Shown piece after piece: positions 1-5,962 of a stretch of 49,887 bases of DNA (position 1 is its first letter; every line of letters begins with the position of its first letter). This DNA comes from Heyndrickxia coagulans DSM 1 = ATCC 7050. Its GTDB lineage: Bacteria; Bacillota; Bacilli; Bacillales; Bacillaceae_C. The notes beneath the pieces are model-generated. The model did not search any database. It was not told the origin of the DNA and saw nothing but the letters and a program-made list of their open reading frames with translations. The stretch is taken from positions 1-49,887 of the forward strand of contig NZ_ALAS01000098.1 of NCBI RefSeq assembly GCF_000290615.1. Direction: 5' to 3'. Position numbers and translations under genes: made by a program.

Positions 1-23
1 CAAGTGAAGCACGGTAGCCGAAA

Positions 24-218
24 GTGTACAAAAAGAGTGTCTTGGAATACCCGATATTTAAACCTTGTCGAGAAAAACTTGACACATACGTGGAAGTGAT
101 TGAACAAAAGATTAAAAGAAATGTAAAATCAATTCAAGAGGAAAAGCCGGCAACAAGAATACCGTTAAGCCAGGAGGTCATGGAAATTTTCGAAAAATTA
201 CGCAGGGGGAAAAGATGA
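24..218 (+). CDS. rae1: Rae1/YacP-like ribosome-dependent endoribonuclease, C-terminal part, frame interrupted
   Basis: The last ~45 residues resemble, from memory of the family, the C-terminus of B. subtilis Rae1 (YacP): a basic helix, a stretch with EEKPATRIPLSQEV, and an end in FEKLRRGK. Rae1 is a NYN/PIN-like nuclease that cleaves mRNA in the ribosomal A site, and its gene lies just upstream of sigH in Bacillus, as here. The frame is not open to the window edge: a TAG at 15-17 precedes a GTG at 24, and the residues before CREKLD do not look like the family. Only 23 bases lie upstream, so a frameshift, a small rearrangement or a sequence error cannot be told apart. The identity of the tail is fairly likely; whether the gene is functional is unknown. 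Confidence 0.5.
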   Translation: MYKKSVLEYPIFKPCREKLDTYVEVIEQKIKRNVKSIQEEKPATRIPLSQEVMEIFEKLRRGKR

Positions 219-222
219 GCGG

Positions 223-252
223 TTGACGATTGAAAATTCTGTACTGTATAAT
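223..252 (+). promoter_or_regulatory. Sigma-A promoter of sigH
   Basis: TTGACG at 223-228 and TATAAT at 247-252 are 18 bp apart, with a TG dinucleotide at 245-246 (one base off the extended -10 spacing). The site lies directly after the rae1 stop and 33 bases before sigH. In B. subtilis sigH is driven by a sigma-A promoter repressed by AbrB; the AbrB link is family knowledge, not visible here. Confidence 0.75.
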
Positions 253-284
253 AGCTTTTATCGAATGCTCTTGGGGGGATACAG

Positions 285-935
285 GTGAACCTGAACATTG
301 AGGCAGCATATGAAGAAAGATATGGCACGATGCAGGACGAAGAGTTGGTTGAACGGATACACAACGGCGAAAGCGAAGCGCTGGATTACTTGATCCAAAA
401 ATACAGAAACTTTGTCAGGGCAAAAGCGCGTTCTTACTTTATCATCGGGGCCGACCGCGAGGATATTATCCAGGAAGGCATGATCGGTCTGTATAAGGCC
501 ATACGCGACTACAGAGAGGACAAGCTCACGTCTTTCAGGGCTTTTGCTGAATTATGCATCAACCGGCAAATGATTACCGCAATTAAGACTGCCACCCGCC
601 AAAAGCACATACCGCTTAATTCTTACATTTCCCTGGACAAGCCAATTTATGATGAAGAATCCGACCGTACGTTGATGGATGTCATCACCGGCGCGAAAAT
701 TTCCAATCCTGAAGAATTGATTTTAATCCGCGAAAAATATGTCCGTATAGAAGTAAAAATATCCGAGCTGTTAAGCGATCTGGAAAGAAAAGTGCTCGCC
801 CTTTACCTGGACGGGCAGTCCTACCAGGAAATTTCAGAAGAATTGAACCGCCATGTAAAATCAATTGATAACGCTTTACAACGCGTCAAAAAGAAGCTGG
901 AGCGCCTGTTGGAAAGGAGGGAGCTGACATACTGA
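285..935 (+). CDS. sigH: RNA polymerase sigma factor SigH (Spo0H)
   Basis: This is the sigma-70 family factor that directs early stationary-phase, competence and sporulation transcription. The 216-residue length matches the family. Region 2 is seen around ADREDIIQEGMIGLYKAIRD (near residues 55-75) and region 4 has the helix-turn-helix SYQEISEELNRHVKSIDNAL near the C-terminus; both are nearly identical to the remembered B. subtilis protein. The start is a GTG at 285, 5-6 bases after the GGGGGG-type ribosome binding site at 273-278. A consensus sigma-A promoter lies immediately upstream. Its position between rae1 and rpmG is the standard Bacillus order. Confidence 0.97.
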   Translation: MNLNIEAAYEERYGTMQDEELVERIHNGESEALDYLIQKYRNFVRAKARSYFIIGADREDIIQEGMIGLYKAIRDYREDKLTSFRAFAELCINRQMITAIKTATRQKHIPLNSYISLDKPIYDEESDRTLMDVITGAKISNPEELILIREKYVRIEVKISELLSDLERKVLALYLDGQSYQEISEELNRHVKSIDNALQRVKKKLERLLERRELTY

Positions 936-1077
936 AAAGGTGTTGTAAGCCGTATTTCCGCCAGGCCGTTTTTCCCGGATGCAAGTGCGGCATTAAGGCG
1001 TACAAAAAGCTATCTTTCAATGCCTGGTATTCAATGCTTTCGGGAAAAACCCGGCACATCCCTTCTTCTGCTACTGA
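936..1077 (+). other. Non-coding stretch after sigH with a long-range inverted repeat
   Basis: No convincing gene is visible. GTTTTTCCCG at 968-977 is exactly complementary to CGGGAAAAAC at 1041-1050, giving a 10-bp stem with a 63-base loop. It has no U-run typical of an intrinsic terminator. Confidence 0.4.
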
Positions 1078-1106
1078 TTGACACAAGCTTTCTGCCGTGT
1101 TATGTT
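1078..1106 (+). promoter_or_regulatory. Promoter of rpmG-secE
   Basis: A perfect TTGACA at 1078-1083 is followed after 17 bp by TATGTT at 1101-1106. Transcription would begin near 1113, leaving a leader of about 135 bases before rpmG. Confidence 0.6.
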
Positions 1107-1136
1107 GATTTGTAGGATTTTATGTTTTGATACGAT

Positions 1137-1212
1137 ACCGGTACGGAACCGGCGGCGCCCAAAAGACTCTCCCGGTTTTCCGGGAGAGGTTCTTTACAGC
1201 GGCAGGTTCCGT
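1137..1212 (+). promoter_or_regulatory. Structured rpmG leader with a strong hairpin and alternative pairings
   Basis: CTCTCCCGG (1167-1175) and CCGGGAGAG (1180-1188) form a perfect 9-bp stem with a TTTT loop, followed by GTTCTTT, a weak terminator tail. ACGGAACC (1143-1150) can pair with GGTTCCGT (1205-1212) around this hairpin, or its AACCGG part can pair with CCGGT at 1138-1142. These mutually exclusive pairings are seen directly; a regulatory role is inference. Confidence 0.4.
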
Positions 1213-1247
1213 TAACGCCGTAAGACCATAAGACAGCTGGTGATGAG

Positions 1248-1394
1248 ATGCAGAAAAAAATGGTACTTGCCTGTTCGGTTTGCGGTTCGCGCAATTACAC
1301 GACCACAACGGGCAACGGAAAGGCTGAAAGAATGGAATTAAAGAAGTTTTGCAAGCACTGCAACGAACACACCATCCACCGCGGCACAAAATAA
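1248..1394 (+). CDS. rpmG: 50S ribosomal protein L33, zinc-binding form
   Basis: A 48-residue gene. L33 sits near the E site of the large subunit. The protein begins MQKKMVLACSVCG and carries two CxxC pairs, C9/C12 and C35/C38, so it is the zinc-containing C+ paralog. The start is an ATG at 1248; upstream bases are only moderately Shine-Dalgarno-like (GCTGGTGATGAG). It lies between sigH and secE as in other Bacilli. Confidence 0.93.
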   Translation: MQKKMVLACSVCGSRNYTTTTGNGKAERMELKKFCKHCNEHTIHRGTK

Positions 1395-1429
1395 CAACGA
1401 ACATGAGCTTACTTGGAGGTCTTAAATAC

Positions 1430-1615
1430 ATGTCCATCACAAAATTTTTTCGTAATGTAGCTTCCGAAATGCGAAAAGTCAGCTGGCCGGGGCGCAAAGA
1501 GCTGGTCAAATACACGATTACAGTCCTTGTAACGGTTGCTTTCCTGACATTGTTCTTTATTGTCATCGATCTCGGCATTTCCGCAGTGATCCGGTGGGCT
1601 GAAAACTCATTGTAA
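1430..1615 (+). CDS. secE: Preprotein translocase subunit SecE
   Basis: A 61-residue single-span membrane protein that clamps the SecY channel. The short N-terminal amphipathic part has the family motif EMRKVSWPGRKEL, followed by one hydrophobic segment (about residues 29-50). The ATG at 1430 was chosen because TTGGAGGT at 1413-1420 gives good spacing, although the frame is open further upstream, overlapping rpmG. The partner secY is encoded at 27612. Confidence 0.95.
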   Translation: MSITKFFRNVASEMRKVSWPGRKELVKYTITVLVTVAFLTLFFIVIDLGISAVIRWAENSL

Positions 1616-1631
1616 AATGATCATTTTACAC

Positions 1632-1662
1632 TTGAATATCCAATGATAAAACATGGTATAAT
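1632..1662 (+). promoter_or_regulatory. Promoter upstream of nusG
   Basis: TATAAT at 1657-1662 has an extended -10 TG (1654-1655). A TTGAAT at 1632-1637 is 19 bp upstream, slightly long. Transcription would start near 1669, just before the hairpin at 1686. Confidence 0.55.
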
Positions 1663-1685
1663 GGGAGTATCATAAGCAACGACTC

Positions 1686-1708
1686 AAACCCGATTAGCGG
1701 GTTTTTTC
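1686..1708 (+). terminator. Intrinsic terminator or attenuator between secE and nusG
   Basis: AAACCCG (1686-1692), loop ATTAG, and CGGGTTT (1698-1704), continuing into a run of T. It lies only ~17 bases after the predicted start of the promoter at 1632-1662, so it could end the rpmG-secE transcript or attenuate nusG transcription. Confidence 0.65.
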
Positions 1709-1764
1709 ATTTGCCCAAAAAATCAAAAGACCAACAGGGAGGGACGGACATCAAGTCCTATTAG

Positions 1765-2298
1765 ATGGAAAAAAACTGGTATGTTGTCCATACGTATTCA
1801 GGCTATGAAAATAAAGTCAAAACCAATTTGGAAAAGCGCGTAGAATCGATGGGGATGCAGGATAAAATTTTCCGGGTAGTAGTGCCGGAAGAAGAAGAAC
1901 TTGAAATGAAGAATGAGAAGAAAAAAGTGGTGAAACGAAAAGTTTTCCCGGGCTATGTCCTGGTGGAGATGGTGATGACGGATGATTCCTGGTATGTCGT
2001 CCGGAACACGCCGGGCGTCACCGGTTTTGTCGGGTCGTCGGGAGGCGGTTCCAAGCCGACGCCGCTTTTGCCTAAAGAAATTAATACCATCTTGAAACGG
2101 ATGGGCATGGAAGAAAAACGGGCCGATGTTGACTTTGAAATCGGCGAGACGGTTACGGTAAAAGAAGGGCCGTTTGCAAACTTTGCGGGCAAGATTGTGG
2201 AAATGGACCGCGACAAAGGTAGGGCAAAAGTCATGGTCAATATGTTCGGGCGGGATACACCGGTAGAACTCGTTTTTGAACAAATTGATAAAATATAA
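1765..2298 (+). CDS. nusG: Transcription termination/antitermination factor NusG
   Basis: The 177-residue protein binds the RNA polymerase clamp and affects pausing and termination. The NGN domain begins KNWYVVHTYSGYENKVK, and the KOW domain around residues 125-155 has VKEGPFANFAGKIVE. The ATG at 1765 is the first possible start because a TAG precedes it directly. The nearest Shine-Dalgarno-like run (AGGGAGGG, ~1736-1743) is about 21 bases upstream, unusually far; a small GGAC/GTCC hairpin lies between and could shorten the distance. It precedes rplK as in nearly all bacteria. Confidence 0.96.
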   Translation: MEKNWYVVHTYSGYENKVKTNLEKRVESMGMQDKIFRVVVPEEEELEMKNEKKKVVKRKVFPGYVLVEMVMTDDSWYVVRNTPGVTGFVGSSGGGSKPTPLLPKEINTILKRMGMEEKRADVDFEIGETVTVKEGPFANFAGKIVEMDRDKGRAKVMVNMFGRDTPVELVFEQIDKI

Positions 2299-2658
2299 CG
2301 GGATAAAACTTGAAATCCATGTGCTGAGATGTTAATATGTTATAAGTCAGTATGTTCTTTGCGGATGGCCCGCCTAACCGGGCACCCGCATGAACAGACA
2401 CAATGCAATCACATGATTCTTATGATACACTCGTGACACGGTCATGAGATGAATTGGCTTCGGATATGGCTTGCCTTTTTGTCTTGCCAATTGTCCGGCT
2501 AACCGCAGGAACTTGCGGGGATAGCCTGCGAAGACAACGAAGCATGTTTCGGTGTCTGCAGGAAGCTCGCGGCTTCAGCCGTGGGGGGTTCAATCAAATA
2601 GATGAGTGGGAGGGCTCAGCCCCTGTTACCACATCACGGACTTAAGGAGGTGTGTCTC
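2299..2658 (+). promoter_or_regulatory. Long rplK leader with several hairpins
   Basis: There is no credible gene in these 360 bases. Pairings seen include GCCCG (2368-2372) with CGGGC (2379-2383), CGCAGG (2504-2509) with CCTGCG (2525-2530), and GAAGC (2562-2566) with GCTTC (2572-2576). The last ~50 bases, ending in ACTTAAGGAGGTGTGT, look like the conserved Bacillus L11 leader end. The function is inferred. Confidence 0.45.
2310..2338 (+). promoter_or_regulatory. Possible promoter of rplK-rplA
   Basis: TTGAAA at 2310-2315 and TAATAT at 2333-2338 are spaced 17 bp, just after the nusG stop. The match is moderate. Confidence 0.35.
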
Positions 2659-3084
2659 GTGGCTAAAAAAGTAGTAAAAATTGTTAAATTGCAGATTCCT
2701 GCCGGTAAAGCAAATCCTGCACCGCCTGTTGGTCCTGCACTGGGCCAGGCCGGCGTCAATATTATGGGATTTTGTAAAGAATTCAACGCTCGTACTGCAG
2801 ATCAGGCAGGCTTGATTATACCTGTTGAAATCACGGTATTTGAAGACCGTTCATTTACATTCATCACAAAAACCCCGCCAGCTGCAGTTCTGCTGAAAAA
2901 AGCAGCCGGCATTGAATCCGGTTCCGGCGAGCCGAACCGTACAAAAGTGGCAACTGTGAAGCGTGACAAAGTGCGTGAAATCGCAGAAACAAAAATGCCT
3001 GACTTAAATGCGGCAAGTGTTGAAGCGGCAATGCGCATGGTGGAAGGCACGGCGCGCAGCATGGGGATTACGATCGAAGACTGA
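2659..3084 (+). CDS. rplK: 50S ribosomal protein L11
   Basis: L11 forms part of the GTPase-associated centre with 23S rRNA helices 43-44 and is needed for stringent-response sensing. The 141-residue protein starts (V)[19 protein letters not shown] and has the conserved proline-rich [15 protein letters not shown] at 2659 is chosen: TAAGGAGGTG at 2643-2652 is well placed, whereas the longer in-frame start at 2602 lacks such a site and reads through the leader. The rplA gene follows after 107 bases. Confidence 0.96.
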   Translation: MAKKVVKIVKLQIPAGKANPAPPVGPALGQAGVNIMGFCKEFNARTADQAGLIIPVEITVFEDRSFTFITKTPPAAVLLKKAAGIESGSGEPNRTKVATVKRDKVREIAETKMPDLNAASVEAAMRMVEGTARSMGITIED

Positions 3085-3112
3085 TCCATGCAGTACTGGT
3101 TATGTCCAACGG

Positions 3113-3145
3113 GGTTGCGATGCGATACTGGCTCGCAACCTTTTT
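3113..3145 (+). terminator. Terminator-like hairpin between rplK and rplA
   Basis: GGTTGCGA (3113-3120) pairs perfectly with TCGCAACC (3133-3140), followed by TTTTT. It may attenuate rplA or act in L1 feedback; the sequence alone does not say which. Confidence 0.55.
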
Positions 3146-3191
3146 CGTGGGAGGTTATTCCGTTAAAACCACATTCGAGGAGGAAATACAA

Positions 3192-3893
3192 ATGGCGAAA
3201 AAAGGAAAAAAATATGTTGACGCTTTGAAACTCGTTGACCGTTCCAAAGCTTACCCGGTTCAGGAAGCCATTGAACTGGTGAAAAAAACAAGTTTTACAA
3301 AATTTGATGCAACAGTTGAAGCTGCATTCCGCCTCGGCGTTGACCCGAAAAAAGCGGACCAGCAAATCCGCGGTGCTGTCGTGCTTCCAAACGGAACAGG
3401 GAAAACCCAGCGCGTGCTTGTTTTTGCAAAAGGCGAAAAAGCAAAAGAAGCGGAAGCAGCCGGTGCGGATTATGTCGGCGATACTGACTACGTCAACAAA
3501 ATCCAGCAGGGCTGGTTTGATTTTGATGTCATCGTGGCAACGCCGGATATGATGGGCGAAGTTGGTAAACTCGGGCGCATCCTTGGGCCTAGAGGATTAA
3601 TGCCGAACCCGAAAACCGGCACGGTAACATTTGATGTGACAAAAGCGGTCCAGGACATTAAAGCCGGTAAAGTCGAATATCGTGTTGACAAAGCGGGCAA
3701 TGTCCATGCCCCGATCGGGAAAGTCTCTTTTGAATCGGAAAAGTTGGTTGAAAACCTGTCAACCTTGTTTGACACATTGATGAAAGCAAAACCGTCAGCT
3801 GCAAAAGGCACTTACATGAAGAATGTTTCTGTCACATCGACCATGGGGCCTGGCATCAAAGTAGACCCGTCTTCTTTTGTGGCAGCAAAATAA
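3192..3893 (+). CDS. rplA: 50S ribosomal protein L1
   Basis: The 233-residue L1 stalk protein takes part in E-site tRNA release, and in many bacteria it represses its own operon. Recognised by [16 protein letters not shown] at the N-terminus and by [18 protein letters not shown], the L1 signature. The ATG at 3192 follows GAGGAGGAAA at normal spacing; the frame is open upstream to 3102 but would run through the hairpin at 3113-3145. It ends five bases before a strong new promoter. Confidence 0.97.
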   Translation: MAKKGKKYVDALKLVDRSKAYPVQEAIELVKKTSFTKFDATVEAAFRLGVDPKKADQQIRGAVVLPNGTGKTQRVLVFAKGEKAKEAEAAGADYVGDTDYVNKIQQGWFDFDVIVATPDMMGEVGKLGRILGPRGLMPNPKTGTVTFDVTKAVQDIKAGKVEYRVDKAGNVHAPIGKVSFESEKLVENLSTLFDTLMKAKPSAAKGTYMKNVSVTSTMGPGIKVDPSSFVAAK

Positions 3894-3897
3894 TGAT

Positions 3898-3926
3898 TTG
3901 ACATGCTGCCTGCGGGCTGCTATAAT
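3898..3926 (+). promoter_or_regulatory. Strong sigma-A promoter of rplJ-rplL
   Basis: A full consensus: TTGACA (3898-3903), 17 bp, and TGC-TATAAT (-10 at 3921-3926, extended). It starts just after the rplA stop and sets the start of the L10 leader near 3933. Confidence 0.85.
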
Positions 3927-3932
3927 TAAGAA

Positions 3933-4082
3933 CGGTTTTAAAAAGTAAACATTTGTACCGTAGACAGCAGGTGCCGGAGGGCTTAATTTCCTGCCGAGGT
4001 AATGCGTATAAATCCGGGGGCGCCTTAAGGCCTCCGCATGCATGAAACCTCCATGTCTCGGGATATGGAGGTTTTGTTTTGG
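3933..4082 (+). promoter_or_regulatory. L10 leader RNA (binding site of the L10-L12 complex)
   Basis: The stretch with CCGTAGACAGCAGGTGCC, then TTAATTTCCTGCCGAGGT, matches the well-known Firmicutes L10 leader, in which free L10-L12 binds RNA and represses rplJL. It ends in an intrinsic terminator at 4045-4080, so control is probably by attenuation. Recognition is from memory of the conserved motif. Confidence 0.85.
4045..4080 (+). terminator. Attenuating terminator of the L10 leader
   Basis: AAACCTCCAT (4045-4054) and ATGGAGGTTT (4065-4074) form a perfect 10-bp stem with a 10-base loop, followed by TGTTTT. Confidence 0.8.
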
Positions 4083-4121
4083 TATAAATGTTCATCAAGA
4101 ATATCTGTAGGAGGTGTCAAG

Positions 4122-4622
4122 ATGGGCAGTGCAATTGAACAAAAGAAACAACTGGTGGATGAAATCACCGATAAATTCAAATCAAGTACAGCCGTTGTGG
4201 TTGTCGATTACCGCGGTTTAAACGTGGCTGAAGTAACTGAGCTGCGTAAACAGCTGCGCGAAGCGGGCGTTGAATTTAAAGTGTATAAAAACACGATGAC
4301 GCGCCGTGCTGTAGAAGCAGCTGGGATGGACGGATTGAACAGCGCGCTGACCGGCCCGAATGCGATCGCATTCAGTACGGAAGACGTGGTTGCGCCTGCG
4401 AGAATCCTTAATGATTTCGCAAAAGACCACGAAGCTTTGGAAATCAAAGCAGGTGTCATTGAAGGCAATGTTGCAACCGTTGATGAAATCAAAGCACTCG
4501 CAACGCTTCCTTCACGGGAAGGCCTGCTTTCCATGCTTCTCAGCGTACTGCAGGCGCCAATCCGCAACTTTGCTCTTGCTGCAAAAGCAGTCGCAGATCA
4601 AAAAGAAGAACAAAGCGCATAA
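4122..4622 (+). CDS. rplJ: 50S ribosomal protein L10
   Basis: L10 is the base of the L7/L12 stalk and the autorepressor of this operon. The 166-residue protein begins [15 protein letters not shown] and contains [19 protein letters not shown], typical of L10; the C-terminal helix for L12 dimers ends [11 protein letters not shown]. The ATG at 4122 follows GTAGGAGGTG; the open frame further upstream lies within the leader terminator and is not used. rplL follows 47 bases on. Confidence 0.96.
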   Translation: MGSAIEQKKQLVDEITDKFKSSTAVVVVDYRGLNVAEVTELRKQLREAGVEFKVYKNTMTRRAVEAAGMDGLNSALTGPNAIAFSTEDVVAPARILNDFAKDHEALEIKAGVIEGNVATVDEIKALATLPSREGLLSMLLSVLQAPIRNFALAAKAVADQKEEQSA

Positions 4623-4669
4623 GTTTTACGGAATATACTTTAAAAAATATCTTGTAGGAGGATATGAAA

Positions 4670-5035
4670 ATGACGAAAGAAGAAATCATCTCTGCTGTCA
4701 AAGAAATGACAGTGCTTGAATTGAACGATCTTGTGAAAGCCATTGAAGAAGAATTCGGCGTAACCGCTGCTGCACCGGTTGCTGTTGCTGGCGGCGCTGC
4801 AGGCGGGGAAGCTGCTGCAGAAAAAACGGAATTTGATGTTGTGCTGACTGAAGCCGGCGCACAAAAAATCAAAGTCATCAAAGTTGTCCGCGAAATCACA
4901 GGCCTTGGCCTTAAAGAAGCAAAAGAACTTGTTGACAATGCTCCAAAACCGCTTAAAGAAGGCGTAGCGAAAGAAGAAGCCGAAGAAATTAAAGCGAAAC
5001 TTGAAGAAGTTGGAGCCGGCGTAGAAGTGAAGTAA
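4670..5035 (+). CDS. rplL: 50S ribosomal protein L7/L12
   Basis: The stalk protein recruits translational GTPases. Its 121 residues comprise an N-terminal dimer domain ([19 protein letters not shown]), an alanine-rich hinge around residues 34-52, and a C-terminal domain with [20 protein letters not shown]. Two ATGs are possible, 4664 and 4670. AGGAGG at 4656-4661 leaves only two bases to 4664 but eight to 4670, so 4670 is preferred. A strong terminator follows the stop. Confidence 0.95.
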   Translation: MTKEEIISAVKEMTVLELNDLVKAIEEEFGVTAAAPVAVAGGAAGGEAAAEKTEFDVVLTEAGAQKIKVIKVVREITGLGLKEAKELVDNAPKPLKEGVAKEEAEEIKAKLEEVGAGVEVK

Positions 5036-5050
5036 GGCCCTTTTTAAAGA

Positions 5051-5077
5051 AAAAGCCCGCATTTGGCGGGCTTTTTT
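5051..5077 (+). terminator. Terminator of rplJ-rplL
   Basis: AAAAGCCCGC pairs with GCGGGCTTTT around a short loop (ATTTG) and runs into TTTTTT. Confidence 0.9.
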
Positions 5078-5123
5078 CAACATCTCTTCTTCCTGAATCC
5101 TCCAAGAAAGAGTGGGACTTTTC

Positions 5124-5726
5124 ATGGCTGAACATTACTACTCGCAAAACCCAGAAGCAAAGCATCAACCGATAGATTTCACCTTTACATTGAGAGGGCA
5201 TGCCTTTCATTTTCAAACAGACCAAGGGGTTTTTTCAAAAAAAGAAGTCGACTTCGGCTCCCGCGTTTTGCTCGATCTTGTGGCCATGCCCGAAACGGAA
5301 GGGCCGGTCCTTGATATGGGTTGCGGTTACGGACCGATCGGCCTCGCGCTTGCAAAATCTTTTCCCGGCCGCCATGTGCATATGGCGGATATTAATACAA
5401 GAGCGGTCGAGCTGGCAAAGAAAAATGCTGCCCGGAACCATATTTCAAATGTTTCCATATACGAAAGCAATCTTTTTGAAAATGTGAAAAGCGGCCCGTT
5501 TGCCTTGATTGCCACAAATCCCCCGATCCGCGCCGGAAAGCAGATTGTGCACCGGATTTTTGAAGAAAGTTACCAATATCTCGCAAACAACGGCGAACTT
5601 TGGGTGGTCATCCGGAAAAAGCAGGGAGCCCCTTCTGCCAGGAAAAAATTAGAAAGCATATTTGATGAGGTAAATTGTGTTGGAAAAGAAAAAGGATATT
5701 TTGTTTTTAAAGCCAAAAAAATTTGA
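5124..5726 (+). CDS. ybxB: Class I SAM-dependent methyltransferase, RsmC/YbxB-like
   Basis: The 200-residue protein has the MTS-type methyltransferase fold. SAM-binding motif I is VLDMGCGYGPIGLALA (about residues 58-73), and motif IV is ATNPPIRAG, the NPP(I/F) signature of N-methylation of an rRNA base. Family members include 16S rRNA G1207 methyltransferase RsmC; the exact target here is not shown. It sits between rplL and rpoB, as B. subtilis ybxB does. The ATG at 5124 (MAEHYYSQNPEAK) fits the family N-terminus; its ribosome binding site is weak (GAAAGAGTGGGA). Confidence 0.88.
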   Translation: MAEHYYSQNPEAKHQPIDFTFTLRGHAFHFQTDQGVFSKKEVDFGSRVLLDLVAMPETEGPVLDMGCGYGPIGLALAKSFPGRHVHMADINTRAVELAKKNAARNHISNVSIYESNLFENVKSGPFALIATNPPIRAGKQIVHRIFEESYQYLANNGELWVVIRKKQGAPSARKKLESIFDEVNCVGKEKGYFVFKAKKI

Positions 5727-5751
5727 CTCCCGATTTCATATATGTTAAAAT
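5723..5751 (+). promoter_or_regulatory. Sigma-A promoter of rpoB-rpoC
   Basis: TTGACT (5723-5728), 17 bp, and TGT-TAAAAT (-10 at 5746-5751, extended). It overlaps the ybxB stop and leaves a ~205-base leader. Confidence 0.75.
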
Positions 5752-5866
5752 CATAAAATGCCAATAGATTAAGGTTCTTTATGCAATCTAAGCTATACTT
5801 GTCAAGTATATATTTTGGATGAATTGGAAAATACTTATAAAATCATAAGATTGTCATGCGATATGT

Positions 5867-5897
5867 GGTTTTTTCATAAAAAACCCTTTTTCTTTTT
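5867..5897 (+). terminator. Weak terminator-like hairpin in the rpoB leader
   Basis: GGTTTTTT (5867-5874), loop CAT, AAAAAACC (5878-5885), followed by CTTTTTCTTTTT. Only two G-C pairs, so it would be leaky; possibly an attenuator. Confidence 0.4.
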
Positions 5898-5962
5898 GCC
5901 TTAGCTTTATTGTTGTTTGACGAAAGATGCAAACAAAACGCTTGATTTGAGGGGTGAATCAG

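Noticed and set aside
1120-1578. 152-residue minus-strand frame over rpmG-secE
   Set aside because: It is antisense to two well-supported genes and has no family resemblance.
1660-1720. tRNA or T-box in the nusG leader
   Set aside because: No cloverleaf and no T-box sequence; only a terminator hairpin is present.
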